Made by a program: the position numbers and the translations under genes
Notes under the pieces: model-generated
What the model saw: the letters and a program-made list of their open reading frames with translations, nothing else
Database searches by the model: none
Told to the model about the DNA's origin: nothing
Shown: positions 50,656 to 58,260 of the stretch, one piece after another
Numbering within the stretch: position 1 is the stretch's first letter
Layout of the letters: every line of letters begins with the position of its first letter
Source: S141-55 sp964422065
Lineage (GTDB): Bacteria > Hydrothermota > Hydrothermia > WGAB01
Assembly: GCA_964422065.1 (NCBI GenBank)
Contig: CAYQZW010000001.1
Location: 1 to 58,413 of the forward strand
DNA: 58,413 nucleotides
Reading direction: 5' to 3'

Positions 50656-51437
50656 CGCAGATACGTCCTCTCAATACCCAAGATGATCCGCAGGGAGATC
50701 GCCACCGCACCCAGGGCCACACCGATCAAAATCCCGCGCTTGGCCCCCAGGTGCGGCACATTCATGATCCAATCTTTGACCGCAGGTAGGTTGTGGTACA
50801 GGAACTGGGTGACCGGATAGATCAGGATCAGGATTGCGATCGCGATGCCCCAGTTCAAAAGCCGCATGCTGGTCTCGGCCGTCTCCTGGCCCTCCCGGAA
50901 GAAGTGGAAGGCGAGGAGCGCTCCGGTCAAGACCACGACCGGCGGGATCGCGTAATAGCCTTTAGGCACATTCCCCAACATGACCAGCGCCGCAGCGACC
51001 AACAGGAGGGTCGCCGTCGACGTCCGTGCCCGGAACGCTCGGTACGCCGCCGACGCAATAAAGAACGCCAACAGAGAGAACATCGTCGCCTGGAGGGAGA
51101 CGAAGACGTACGTGTAGAAATAGCGCAGGAAAGTCGACGCGGGATCGAACGGGTTGCCGTATTTCACGCCGTCCCACACCCCCCAGATCAGGGTCAGGAA
51201 GAAACTCAAGATGAGGGCCAAGGAGTGGAACGCGCCCGGCTGCCGACGCCGGATGATCTTCCAGTGGTGCGCGAGTAGGCTGTCCACGCCCAGGATCAAT
51301 GTGAAGCCGGCCACGATAATGTACCAATCGTTGAACCGTTGTTCCAGGTCCCCAAAAGGCCAGTGCGGCACGAACAGGGCCACAATCAGGAGAAATCCTG
51401 AGATGAAGGTAATGGCTAACGGGACTTCTTTCTTCAT
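50652..51437 (-). CDS. polytopic membrane protein, second gene of unknown-function operon
   Basis: A 261-residue protein with about seven or eight predicted spans, for example ITFISGFLLIVALFVPHW, IIVAGFTLILGVDSLLAHHW, LALILSFFLTLIWGVWDG, MFSLLAFFIASAAYRAF, LLLVAAALVMLGNVPKG, PPVVVLTGALLAFHFF and GIAIAILILIYPVTQFLYH. Short polar loops carry W, H and N residues (DSLLAHHWKIIRRRQ). No transporter or enzyme signature is recognised. It starts 4 nt after the end of the upstream gene and overlaps the downstream gene by 4 nt. Together with the gene at 49196 it would supply more than a dozen helices to a membrane assembly. Confidence 0.75.
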   Translation of the reverse strand: MKKEVPLAITFISGFLLIVALFVPHWPFGDLEQRFNDWYIIVAGFTLILGVDSLLAHHWKIIRRRQPGAFHSLALILSFFLTLIWGVWDGVKYGNPFDPASTFLRYFYTYVFVSLQATMFSLLAFFIASAAYRAFRARTSTATLLLVAAALVMLGNVPKGYYAIPPVVVLTGALLAFHFFREGQETAETSMRLLNWGIAIAILILIYPVTQFLYHNLPAVKDWIMNVPHLGAKRGILIGVALGAVAISLRIILGIERTYLR

Positions 51438-51441
51438 GGCC

Positions 51442-52605
51442 TCAATAGGTGGTGAAGAAGCGGGTTAAGAAGTGCAGATCCGCGCCTGTTAACAACGAAA
51501 TCGTTTCCAGGATGGAGCCGAGGAGGAACAAGAGGATGAGGATGAGTTTGACCAGGTCTTCGCCTTTGATGGTTGCCAGGGAGAGCGGGTCTTTGGAGAG
51601 ATATGCGCTCGCGGCATACATCTCTTCGCCGATCAGGGTGTAGTCCGTCGCCGCGATGAAGAACGGCAACTGGGTCACCGCGGTGGTCCCGGAGATCTGG
51701 ATCGCGCCGATGGAGTTCCCGGTCTCTGCCAGGATCAGGGATTCGGCATAGAAGTAGCCCTGGAGGAAGACGGCACCGGGCCGTTCGCGGACCATGATGC
51801 CGTCCACCCCGGCAGCATAGCCAAACTGGTCGTAGGAGAGGAAGAAGACATCGCCCTCGTTGTAGAGATCTGGCCGCCCAGCCTCGGTATAGCCCTCTTT
51901 GGTCACCTCTTGGGCGGCGACATAGACGACCGGATCAAAACACGGGACAATGAGTTTTGTGCCGTATTCGGCGGCCTTGAAGGCCACCCGCTTGAGGATG
52001 GCCAGGCCGGCCAAGGTGGCGATATTGGAAATCGGCTCTAAGCCCAAGACGAACAGGATGGGTCGGCCCAACTCGGTGGACCGCCCCACAGCATCGTCAA
52101 TGGCCTCAAGCCCCGCGATCCGACGGATGTAGAGTTCCCCGCCAGACTTGGCGCGCTGCAGGAAGTACAGCAGGACCCCGACGAAAAAGACCAAGATGAT
52201 CAAGGCATTCAATCGCCCTCGATGGAACCATTGGGCCGAGGCGATGGCCGGCTCGGTGGTCGTCTCTGAGTCCATATACTCCGAGTCTAACCAACTCCGA
52301 ACAAAGTAGTAATAGGGCTTGCCGTTTTTGACCCCCACGTCCTCAAACTTATGGGTTCCCCGGAGGACAAAGCCGGCGGACACCGGCTCGGCATCTGGGC
52401 TCCCCTCCAGGCGAAAGACCTCATATTTGGTGATCAGGGAGTCCATTGGGGAGGGCTCCCATTCGACGACGATCGCACCACCGTCGTCGTTGGGTTTGTC
52501 GTAGGCCCGGACATGGGTCACCGGGACGGGGATCAACGGAGGACGGGTGACCGTGTCTTGAACAGGTTGTCCGATCAGGAGCCCCAGTGCCAGGGTGAGA
52601 AACAT
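51442..52605 (-). CDS. exported FN3-like plus DUF6754-like membrane protein, first gene of unknown-function operon
   Basis: A 387-residue protein: signal peptide (MFLTLALGLLIGQPVQD), a fibronectin-III-like domain (about 22-115; VTHVRAYDKPNDDGGAIVVEW, KPYYYFVRSWLDSEY), a span (LNALIILVFFVGVLLYFL), then a soluble domain of about 190 residues beginning GELYIRRIAGLEAIDDAVGR, and a C-terminal span (LVKLILILLFLLGSILE). The soluble domain contains GRPILFVLGLEPISNIATLA, GTKLIVPCFDPVVYVAAQEV, DVFFLSYDQFGYAAGVDGIM, YAESLILAETGNSIGAIQI and LPFFIAATDYTLIGEEMYAA. From memory this resembles proteins annotated DUF6754 in Chloroflexi; that link is unverified. A textbook promoter ends 6 nt before the ATG, so the operon message is probably leaderless. 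Confidence 0.78.
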   Translation of the reverse strand: MFLTLALGLLIGQPVQDTVTRPPLIPVPVTHVRAYDKPNDDGGAIVVEWEPSPMDSLITKYEVFRLEGSPDAEPVSAGFVLRGTHKFEDVGVKNGKPYYYFVRSWLDSEYMDSETTTEPAIASAQWFHRGRLNALIILVFFVGVLLYFLQRAKSGGELYIRRIAGLEAIDDAVGRSTELGRPILFVLGLEPISNIATLAGLAILKRVAFKAAEYGTKLIVPCFDPVVYVAAQEVTKEGYTEAGRPDLYNEGDVFFLSYDQFGYAAGVDGIMVRERPGAVFLQGYFYAESLILAETGNSIGAIQISGTTAVTQLPFFIAATDYTLIGEEMYAASAYLSKDPLSLATIKGEDLVKLILILLFLLGSILETISLLTGADLHFLTRFFTTY

Positions 52606-52611
52606 GGGCAA

Positions 52612-52641
52612 ATTTTAGAACGTCCCCACCTATGTTGTCAA
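52612..52641 (-). promoter_or_regulatory. near-consensus promoter of the unknown membrane operon, leaderless geometry
   Basis: Minus strand: TTGACA (52636-52641), 18 nt spacer, TAAAAT (52612-52617), then six bases (TTGCCC) and the ATG at 52605. It is the strongest sigma70-like promoter in the window. A start 7 nt after the -10 falls on the A of ATG. Confidence 0.75.
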
Positions 52642-52736
52642 ATCGTAAAAGCCGGTTGCCCGCGTGCTCGACTTCTCACACAATATACGGGATGATCCTC
52701 GCACCCACGGAACGCCTGTGAAACCAAGGAGGTGCC

Positions 52737-53714
52737 ATGAAGACAAGGAACCTGGGATGGACCGGTGAGCCTTTGACCGTGATCGGCTTGGGCACATGGG
52801 CCATGGGCGGCGGCGATTGGTCCTACGGCTGGGGCCCGCAGGACGATCAGGAGTCCATCCGGACCATCGAACGGGCCCTTGACCTGGGGATCAACTGGAT
52901 CGACACGGCTCCGGTCTATGGACTCGGGCATGCCGAAGAGATCGTGGGCCGAGCGATCCAGGGGAAACGCGACCAGGTGTTCCTCGCGACCAAGTGCGGA
53001 CTGGTCTGGGACGATCAGAAACGGATCACCGGCAACCTCAGCCGGGAGAGCATCCGCAAAGAAGTCGAGGCCAGCCTCAAGCGGCTCCGGACGGACGTCA
53101 TTGACCTGTACCAGATCCACTGGCCCAACCCCGAAGCGCAGATCGAGGAGGCCTGGGAGGCCATGAGCCGGCTCGTCGAGGAGGGCAAAGTCCGGTATAT
53201 CGGCGTCTCAAACTTCAGTGTGGCCCAGATGGATCGGGTTCGGGAGATCCATCCCATCGCTTCCCTTCAGCCCCCGTACCACCTGTTTGATCGGGGGATC
53301 GAGCGAGAGATCTTGCCCTACTGTGCACGGCACCAGATCGGGGTGATCGTCTATAGTCCGTTGGCCTCGGGGCTACTGACCGGCAAATACGACCGGCAAC
53401 GGATCCAGAATTTACCGGCCAACGACTGGCGACGCAGGAGCCCACTGTTTACAGAGCCGGCGGTAACCGTGAATCTTTGGGCCGTCGACGCCCTCAAGGA
53501 GGTGGCGTCGGATCTGGGCGTCACCCTGGCCCAACTCGCGATTGCGTGGACCCTCCGGAGATCTGAGGTCACTGCGGCCATTGTCGGCGCCCGGAGGCCT
53601 CACCAGATTGAAGAGACGGTCAAGGCCGCGGAGATCGAGATCCCCCAAGATGCGTTGACGAGAATCGAGGAGATCCTGGCCGAGCGGGCCCGTCGCCTGG
53701 CTAAAGCCGGCTAA
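52737..53714 (+). CDS. aldo/keto reductase
   Basis: A 325-residue NADPH-dependent reductase with the AKR (beta/alpha)8 barrel. The catalytic tetrad is visible: Asp56 and Tyr61 in INWIDTAPVYGLGHAEEIVG, Lys86 in VFLATKCG and His128 in DLYQIHWPNP. GKVRYIGVSNFSVAQMD and VIVYSPLASGLLTGKY are also typical. The C-terminal cofactor segment reads SEVTAAIVGARRPHQIEETVKA. It most resembles the AKR11/YajO-like group that reduces aldehydes or sugars; the substrate is unknown. AAGGAGGTGCC precedes the ATG. It converges with the hydrolase gene, and their stop codons share 3 bp within CTAA. Confidence 0.93.
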   Translation: MKTRNLGWTGEPLTVIGLGTWAMGGGDWSYGWGPQDDQESIRTIERALDLGINWIDTAPVYGLGHAEEIVGRAIQGKRDQVFLATKCGLVWDDQKRITGNLSRESIRKEVEASLKRLRTDVIDLYQIHWPNPEAQIEEAWEAMSRLVEEGKVRYIGVSNFSVAQMDRVREIHPIASLQPPYHLFDRGIEREILPYCARHQIGVIVYSPLASGLLTGKYDRQRIQNLPANDWRRRSPLFTEPAVTVNLWAVDALKEVASDLGVTLAQLAIAWTLRRSEVTAAIVGARRPHQIEETVKAAEIEIPQDALTRIEEILAERARRLAKAG

Positions 53715-54637
53715 AGGAGCCCGATCGTACGGGCGATCGCCCGCAGTTGGTACCGGAGGTTGGCCCGGAAGGCAAATTCGGGCTGGCGGATCTTCTTCGG
53801 GCCGTAATAGCGCTCAAAGACCCGATCCTCGGCGGCCTGGAGGTCGCCCCCGCTTTCCCGCAGGGCCTGGGCGAGATCCGCCGCATACGCCTTGGTGGTC
53901 TCAAGGGATTCCTGTAGGTACTCCTGGACCGCGGAGGAGCCGAGGATCAGCCGCTCGTGCGGTAGGCCGATCACCTCGAACTCCGAGGCACGGACGGCGA
54001 GTTTCTCCAGTGAGGCCAGGTAGGCCTCGTAATCGGAGACGAACTGAGGCAAAATGAACGACCCCTCTGCGTTCGGGACCCCGACGGCCTCGCCAGGGAG
54101 GATCACCCCGTCGGGCCGGACCAGATAGGTCACCGAGTCCCGGGTATGCCCCGGCGTTTCCAGGGTCTGCACCCGCACGCCATCGCCCAGATCGAGTTCG
54201 GCGCCCTCCTGGACCGTCTGATGGATCCGGAAAGGGCGGAACCGATACCGCTCGATGCTCTGTGCAGACCGACCCCAGAGTTGCAGTTCCTTTTGGTTCA
54301 TCCGGGTGATGTGCTCGACCGCTCGGGGGCTCTTCAAGACCTTCTGGACATGGGGATGCGCATAGACCCGGAGGTCCCGGAAGGCCGCTAAGAGTTCCGG
54401 TGTGCCCCCCAGATGGTCGTAATGGGAATGGGTCAGCAGGTGATGTCGGAACTCCTCGTAATCCAGGTACGTGGGGATGGCCTGGACCAGTTTCCGGCCC
54501 CAGACCACCGTGCCTGCGTCAATCAATGCGGCTTCTGCCCCGATGACCCAGTAGACATAGGCATAGGGGCCACCGAGCGCAATCACATGCTCGGAGACCG
54601 GATAGACGTCAAAGACCTTTTCGCGTCCCTTCTGCAT
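53711..54637 (-). CDS. metallo-beta-lactamase-fold hydrolase
   Basis: A 308-residue MBL-fold protein. The metal ligands are present: LLTHSHYDHLGG near residue 70, the bridging-site region LETPGHTRDSVTYL, the Gly-Glu pair in VILPGEAVGVP in the position of the metal Asp, and the final His in VIGLPHERLI. The C-terminal 100 residues are helical. Family members hydrolyse thioesters, lactones or phosphodiesters; the substrate cannot be told. No Shine-Dalgarno is present; TATACT (54645-54650) ends 7 nt before the ATG, pointing to a leaderless message. It diverges from the bifunctional-nuclease-family gene over 70 bp. Confidence 0.9.
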   Translation of the reverse strand: MQKGREKVFDVYPVSEHVIALGGPYAYVYWVIGAEAALIDAGTVVWGRKLVQAIPTYLDYEEFRHHLLTHSHYDHLGGTPELLAAFRDLRVYAHPHVQKVLKSPRAVEHITRMNQKELQLWGRSAQSIERYRFRPFRIHQTVQEGAELDLGDGVRVQTLETPGHTRDSVTYLVRPDGVILPGEAVGVPNAEGSFILPQFVSDYEAYLASLEKLAVRASEFEVIGLPHERLILGSSAVQEYLQESLETTKAYAADLAQALRESGGDLQAAEDRVFERYYGPKKIRQPEFAFRANLRYQLRAIARTIGLL

Positions 54638-54644
54638 GGCTATG

Positions 54645-54650
54645 AGTATA
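54645..54650 (-). promoter_or_regulatory. -10 box of MBL hydrolase gene, leaderless geometry
   Basis: TATACT on the minus strand with 7 nt to the ATG at 54637. A -35 box is poor (GGGACT-like at 17 nt), so confidence is lower than for the other leaderless promoters. Confidence 0.5.
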
Positions 54651-54673
54651 CGCGATAGAGGAGCGTCAGTCCC

Positions 54674-54701
54674 TTGACTGGTCTGGGGGGAGGGTTAAAA
54701 T
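54674..54701 (+). promoter_or_regulatory. promoter of bifunctional-nuclease-family gene, leaderless geometry
   Basis: TTGACT (54674-54679), 16 nt spacer, TAAAAT (54696-54701), six bases (TTAGGC), then the ATG at 54708. The same layout is seen at 52612-52641. Confidence 0.65.
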
Positions 54702-54707
54702 TTAGGC

Positions 54708-55130
54708 ATGGCGGCATCTGTTGTGGAAGTTCGCGTCTTCCGGCTCCTCTACGATGAGTCCACAAAGACCCCGGTGGTACTTCTGAAAGAGGTCCAGGGG
54801 AACCGCATTTTGCCGATCCTGATTGGGCATCCCGAGGCGCAAGCGATCGCCATTGCGCTCCAGGGCATTGAAGTGGAGCGTCCCCTGACGCATGACCTCC
54901 TCAAGAACATCATCCAGGGCTTTGGCGGGCGGGTCGAACGTGTCGTCATCAACTTGTTGCGCAATAACACCTTTTATGCTCGGATCATCGTGCGGGCCGA
55001 CCATACGGTCTATACCGTAGATGCCCGGCCGTCGGACTCCATTGCGTTGGCCCTGCGGACCGGGTGCCCGATCTATGTCTCCGAAGCGGTGATGGAGGAG
55101 TCTGCCGCCCCCGAGAACCTGGAGATATGA
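54708..55130 (+). CDS. bifunctional nuclease family protein (DUF151)
   Basis: A 140-residue DUF151/BFN-type protein. The core is conserved: VVLLKEVQGNRILPILIGHPEAQAIA near residue 25, RPLTHDLLKNIIQGFGG, and FYARIIVRADHTVYTVDARPSDSIALALRTGCPIYVSEAVME. Members have been reported to have RNase and DNase activity in plants and to be common in thermophilic and high-GC bacteria; the bacterial role is not settled. The last residues (ESAAPENLEI) are acidic. No Shine-Dalgarno precedes the ATG and the -10 box is 6 nt away, so the message is likely leaderless. It overlaps the LytR_C gene by 4 nt. Confidence 0.92.
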   Translation: MAASVVEVRVFRLLYDESTKTPVVLLKEVQGNRILPILIGHPEAQAIAIALQGIEVERPLTHDLLKNIIQGFGGRVERVVINLLRNNTFYARIIVRADHTVYTVDARPSDSIALALRTGCPIYVSEAVMEESAAPENLEI

Positions 55131-55594
55131 ACCGCATCGTCAAGATCTGGATCAGCCTCCTCTCCCTTGCGGCCCTGGCGGCGCTGGGGGCAGTGCTCTA
55201 TTTCGGGGTCTTCCATTCCCCACTCCAGAACCCTCAACCCGCCGAAAACCCCTGGCGGATCCAGCCGGATTCTTCGTATCGCCAGATCCGGGTGGAGGTC
55301 TTGAACGCCAGCGGGGTCCGGGATTTGGCCCGTAAGACCACGATGTTTCTCCGGGACCTGGGGTTTGATGTCGTCTACTACGGCAACTATCCCAAGGGGA
55401 CGGTGGAGCATACGGTGATCGTGGACCGGGTCTCCCCGGACTACGCGAATGCACGGGTCCTCCAGAAGATCCTGGGGGTACCGATTTTGGATTACGAACG
55501 GGACCCGGACAAACTGCTGGAGGTCTCGCTCGTGCTTGGCAAGGACTACGAGCAGTACCTGGGCCGATACCTCAAAAAGACCGTCCTGTATTGA
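55127..55594 (+). CDS. membrane-anchored LytR C-terminal-domain protein
   Basis: A 155-residue protein: a single N-terminal span (KIWISLLSLAALAALGAVLYFGVF) and a LytR_C domain from about residue 48. The domain begins RQIRVEVLNASGVRDLARKTTMFLRDLGFDVVYYGNY and continues HTVIVDRVSPDYANARVLQKILGVP. In LytR-CpsA-Psr proteins this domain follows the phosphotransferase domain; here it stands alone, so the protein probably binds a partner or glycan outside the membrane rather than acting as an enzyme. It is translated with the upstream nuclease-family gene (ATGA overlap) and converges with slt, 4 bp apart. Confidence 0.87.
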   Translation: MNRIVKIWISLLSLAALAALGAVLYFGVFHSPLQNPQPAENPWRIQPDSSYRQIRVEVLNASGVRDLARKTTMFLRDLGFDVVYYGNYPKGTVEHTVIVDRVSPDYANARVLQKILGVPILDYERDPDKLLEVSLVLGKDYEQYLGRYLKKTVLY

Positions 55595-55598
55595 GCCC

Positions 55599-57455
55599 CT
55601 AAGGGGTGCCCTCTAAATCCCCGCTGGATGCTCTGGAATGTCGGTAGAGGCGTTGGTACATCCGGTAGGACCGCATGACGCGCCGCACGTAGTTCCGGGT
55701 CTCGCGGTAGGGGATGAACTCAACGAAGACCGTGAGGTCTTGCGTTCTTGCCGCCTTTTGCCAGCGTTGGAGCCAGCGGGTGACGGCGCCGGGCCCGGCA
55801 TTATAGGCAGCGACAGCCAGCCGAGGGTCGCCAAAACGCTCCAGGAGTTGGGCCAGATACCGAGCCCCGACCCGGAGGTTTTGGAAGGGATGAAACACGC
55901 CCAACGGATGAGGCTCGCCGGTCACGGCCTGGTAGGTCCGGGGCATGAGTTGGGTCAGGCCGATGGCGCCGGCCCGGGAGATGACCCAGGGGTGGAAATG
56001 GCTCTCCTCCCGCATGATGGCCATGAGGAGGAAGGCGGGGACCGGCATGTCCCGGAGTTTCCGGGCCCAGGGATCGGGATATGGGAAGAGGAGCGTAAGG
56101 CGCAGGGAGTCCCATACCGGAGGGGAGGCCAGGGTCCGCCAGACCAAACGGGTCGCAAGGTAGGGCGCACCGACCTCAACAGCGATCTTTGCGGCCTGGA
56201 GTGCACACGCAGGCTCGGAGTCCACGACCGCTAATGCCCATGCGTACTCGTGGAGTTTCGCATAGAGCCGGAAGGCCGGGGAGAGGGCACAGGTGTCCTC
56301 GGATATCCTGGACGGCGGGAAGGCAAAGGAATCCGGGAGGATCGCCGTGTAGTACGACAAGGGATAGCGGTGAATCAGCGTGTCCCGGTACTGGGTGTTG
56401 CCGGTGAGCTTGTAGAGGAAATACAGGGCCTGGGCACGGTAGAAGTCGTCGGAACTGTGGAGGTTCTTCTGGAACCATTGCCAGGCGTCGGCACGTTGGT
56501 CCATGGCGAGGTACAGCAGGGCGACCCGGCTGACGGCGGCCGGGTGGCCCGGTGCAACGGGTTTCAGGGCCTTCAAAATGCGATAGACCCAGCGTTTCTG
56601 GAGGGCCAGGTGTGAGAGTTCGTAGGCGGCGCGTTCGCCCCAAGACCCGCCAGTTTTGACCAACGAGACCAAGGTCCGGATCGCCTCACTGTAGCGATCC
56701 AACCGTTCCAGGGTTAAGGCGCGGAGAAAGGTGAGCCTTGCTCGGGTGGCCGGCGGGAGGAGGGGGCGGAGCCGGGCTTCGGCCTTCAGGAATTCCCGAT
56801 CTTTCCGCAGGAAGTACAGGCTGAGCAGATGCTCTTTGGGGTAGTCGTCTGGCGGGAGGAGACGCAGGGCGTCCTCATATCGCCCGTGCGCAAAGGCGAT
56901 CCGACCGACAGTGATCGAATCCAGACCGGAGATCTCGGAGACGATCCGGTCCGCATAGGGCGAGGAGGGATACGTCGTGGCCAACAGCCTAAGGAGGGAG
57001 TCGGCCTGGGGCGGGGAGCGACGGCGAAGGGCCTGGGCTTTCCACCAAAGGATCTCGTCTTCACGGTCCTGGAAGCCATACGGCTGGGCCAGGTCCAGGA
57101 GGGTGAAGAGGGTTTCTGGGGGCAGGGTCTGGCCAAAGGCATAAAAGAAACTCCGGATGACCTCCTGGATCGGCGATCGGGGTGGGGCGGCCGTCAGGAG
57201 TTTGCGGAGGTAGATCCGGGCACTGTCTTGGTGGCCGAGCCCGATTTCCTTTTCAAGGCGAAGGGCAAGGAGCCAGGAGCGGTAACGGGGATATCGGGGG
57301 TAGAGCCAGTGCCACCATTGGAGATATGTTGAGTCGGCGACGGGACGGTTGTGGAGCCTCGCGAAGAGTTCCAGGTATCGGGTAGGAGGGGATGTTCGGG
57401 AGGGATCTCCCGGGGCCTGGAGGAGGAGAGTACTGATCAGGAGGAGGCCAACCAC
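55599..57455 (-). CDS. slt: soluble lytic murein transglycosylase (Slt70-like)
   Basis: A 618-residue exported peptidoglycan lyase. A signal peptide (VVGLLLISTLLLQAPG) is followed by about 400 residues of helical hairpins, as in the Slt70 U-domain, and a C-terminal SLT domain: catalytic Glu in AIMREESHFHPWVISRAGAIGLTQLMP, then NLRVGARYLAQLL and LAVAAYNAGPGAVTRWL, ending YRETRNYVRRVMRSYRMY. The GTG at 57455 is preferred because GGAGATCG lies 7 nt upstream and the signal peptide begins directly; an upstream ATG frame to 57494 adds FPCPRP-type residues overlapping the previous gene. Overlap with the small membrane-protein gene is 19 bp. Confidence 0.9.
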   Translation of the reverse strand: MVGLLLISTLLLQAPGDPSRTSPPTRYLELFARLHNRPVADSTYLQWWHWLYPRYPRYRSWLLALRLEKEIGLGHQDSARIYLRKLLTAAPPRSPIQEVIRSFFYAFGQTLPPETLFTLLDLAQPYGFQDREDEILWWKAQALRRRSPPQADSLLRLLATTYPSSPYADRIVSEISGLDSITVGRIAFAHGRYEDALRLLPPDDYPKEHLLSLYFLRKDREFLKAEARLRPLLPPATRARLTFLRALTLERLDRYSEAIRTLVSLVKTGGSWGERAAYELSHLALQKRWVYRILKALKPVAPGHPAAVSRVALLYLAMDQRADAWQWFQKNLHSSDDFYRAQALYFLYKLTGNTQYRDTLIHRYPLSYYTAILPDSFAFPPSRISEDTCALSPAFRLYAKLHEYAWALAVVDSEPACALQAAKIAVEVGAPYLATRLVWRTLASPPVWDSLRLTLLFPYPDPWARKLRDMPVPAFLLMAIMREESHFHPWVISRAGAIGLTQLMPRTYQAVTGEPHPLGVFHPFQNLRVGARYLAQLLERFGDPRLAVAAYNAGPGAVTRWLQRWQKAARTQDLTVFVEFIPYRETRNYVRRVMRSYRMYQRLYRHSRASSGDLEGTP

Positions 57456-57886
57456 TGTGCGATCTCCTGCAGGTCTTGGGCAAGGGAAGCCCACCGGATC
57501 CGAAGTTCTAAGATCACGCGGTCGGGGAGGATGCGGTGCCGGAGATGGGGCAGGGACGGCGGGTTGGACTCGGTTTTTGGCGTCCGGGGGAACGCAAAGA
57601 GGAGCCGGTCGCCACGGGCTCGTAGGTACGCCACGGGATAGTAGAGCCAGGTGTGGCGGGGCAAAAGCAGGAGGGTGACCAGGAACTCCGGGATCGGGCC
57701 GTGCCGGCGGTAGATCGCTTTGAACCCTAAGACGCCGCCCAGCCAGGTGTATTCCACGTCTTGGGGGGCAAAGGTCTCTTCGAGGGTGACCATGGCATAA
57801 CGGGCGAGGCGGAGGTTCTTCGGTTGCCCCCAGAGATAGCCAATGAAGAGCACCAGCGTCAAGATCAGGAGGACCAAAAACAGCAT
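57437..57886 (-). CDS. small membrane-anchored protein of unknown function
   Basis: A 149-residue protein with one strong N-terminal span (LFLVLLILTLVLFIGYLWG) and a soluble part that is probably beta-rich, beginning QPKNLRLARYAMVTLEETFAPQDVEYTWLGGVLGFKAIYRRHG. I do not recognise the family. The start at 57886 was chosen because TATATT ends 6 nt before it with TTGAAC 17 nt further up; an open frame extends to 58057 but adds residues with no membrane or family pattern. Its 3' end overlaps slt by 19 bp, so it may be an accessory of the transglycosylase. Confidence 0.65.
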   Translation of the reverse strand: MLFLVLLILTLVLFIGYLWGQPKNLRLARYAMVTLEETFAPQDVEYTWLGGVLGFKAIYRRHGPIPEFLVTLLLLPRHTWLYYPVAYLRARGDRLLFAFPRTPKTESNPPSLPHLRHRILPDRVILELRIRWASLAQDLQEIAQWLASS

Positions 57887-57892
57887 GAAGCG

Positions 57893-57921
57893 AATATAAG
57901 CGGACTTTTGCGGAAGTTCAA
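57893..57921 (-). promoter_or_regulatory. promoter of the small membrane protein-slt operon, leaderless geometry
   Basis: Minus strand: TTGAAC (57916-57921), 17 nt spacer, TATATT (57893-57898), then six bases and the ATG at 57886. Confidence 0.6.
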
Positions 57922-58107
57922 GACGAGGGCAGGGCAAAAAAAAGCGCCAATCCGGGACCCCCTCTTTCCCGATTTTCCGGAAAGGTTCCTTCCAATCTTT
58001 CCTTGAAAAAATGAAAGATTTCACCGTCCTGCCAAAGTTTCCTGGATCGTAAAGCACCTAAGATTTTTCGTGGGGATCGAATCAACCCCAACTTCCCGGA
58101 GAAAAGT
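57922..58107. other. intergenic stretch, no gene seen
   Basis: About 185 bp between the promoter and the fragment at 58108. Open frames cross it on the minus strand but have no ribosome-binding site or recognisable pattern. Confidence 0.4.
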
Positions 58108-58209
58108 TCAAGGATTTTGGAGGCTGGCAAGCAGTTCTCGGCCTTTTTCTGAGATTTCCCAGATCCCATAGGGAGAGCCTGACTTCATCAGTCCTTCCCA
58201 CACCAGGAT
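58108..58209 (-). pseudogene. C-terminal fragment of a winged-helix domain
   Basis: Between an in-frame TAA at 58210-58212 and a TGA at 58108-58110 lies a 33-codon frame whose product includes VWEGLMKSGSPYGIWEIS and then EKGRELLASL. The wing-strand plus ExG-R-E-L pattern is like the end of the winged-helix domain of Mrr-type restriction proteins or transcription regulators (W-x-I-T/S-E-K-G-R). The rest of the gene is absent, so this is read as a decayed remnant; it could instead be the end of a gene broken by a frameshift. Confidence 0.4.
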
Positions 58210-58260
58210 TTAACTCTTGCCATTTTATCATGCCAAAATATTGGAAGATGGACACGGAGA

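Noticed and set aside
55595..55614. CCCCTAAGGGG between LytR_C and slt genes as terminator
   Set aside because: Only a 4-bp stem with a 3-nt loop and no U-tract; too weak to call.
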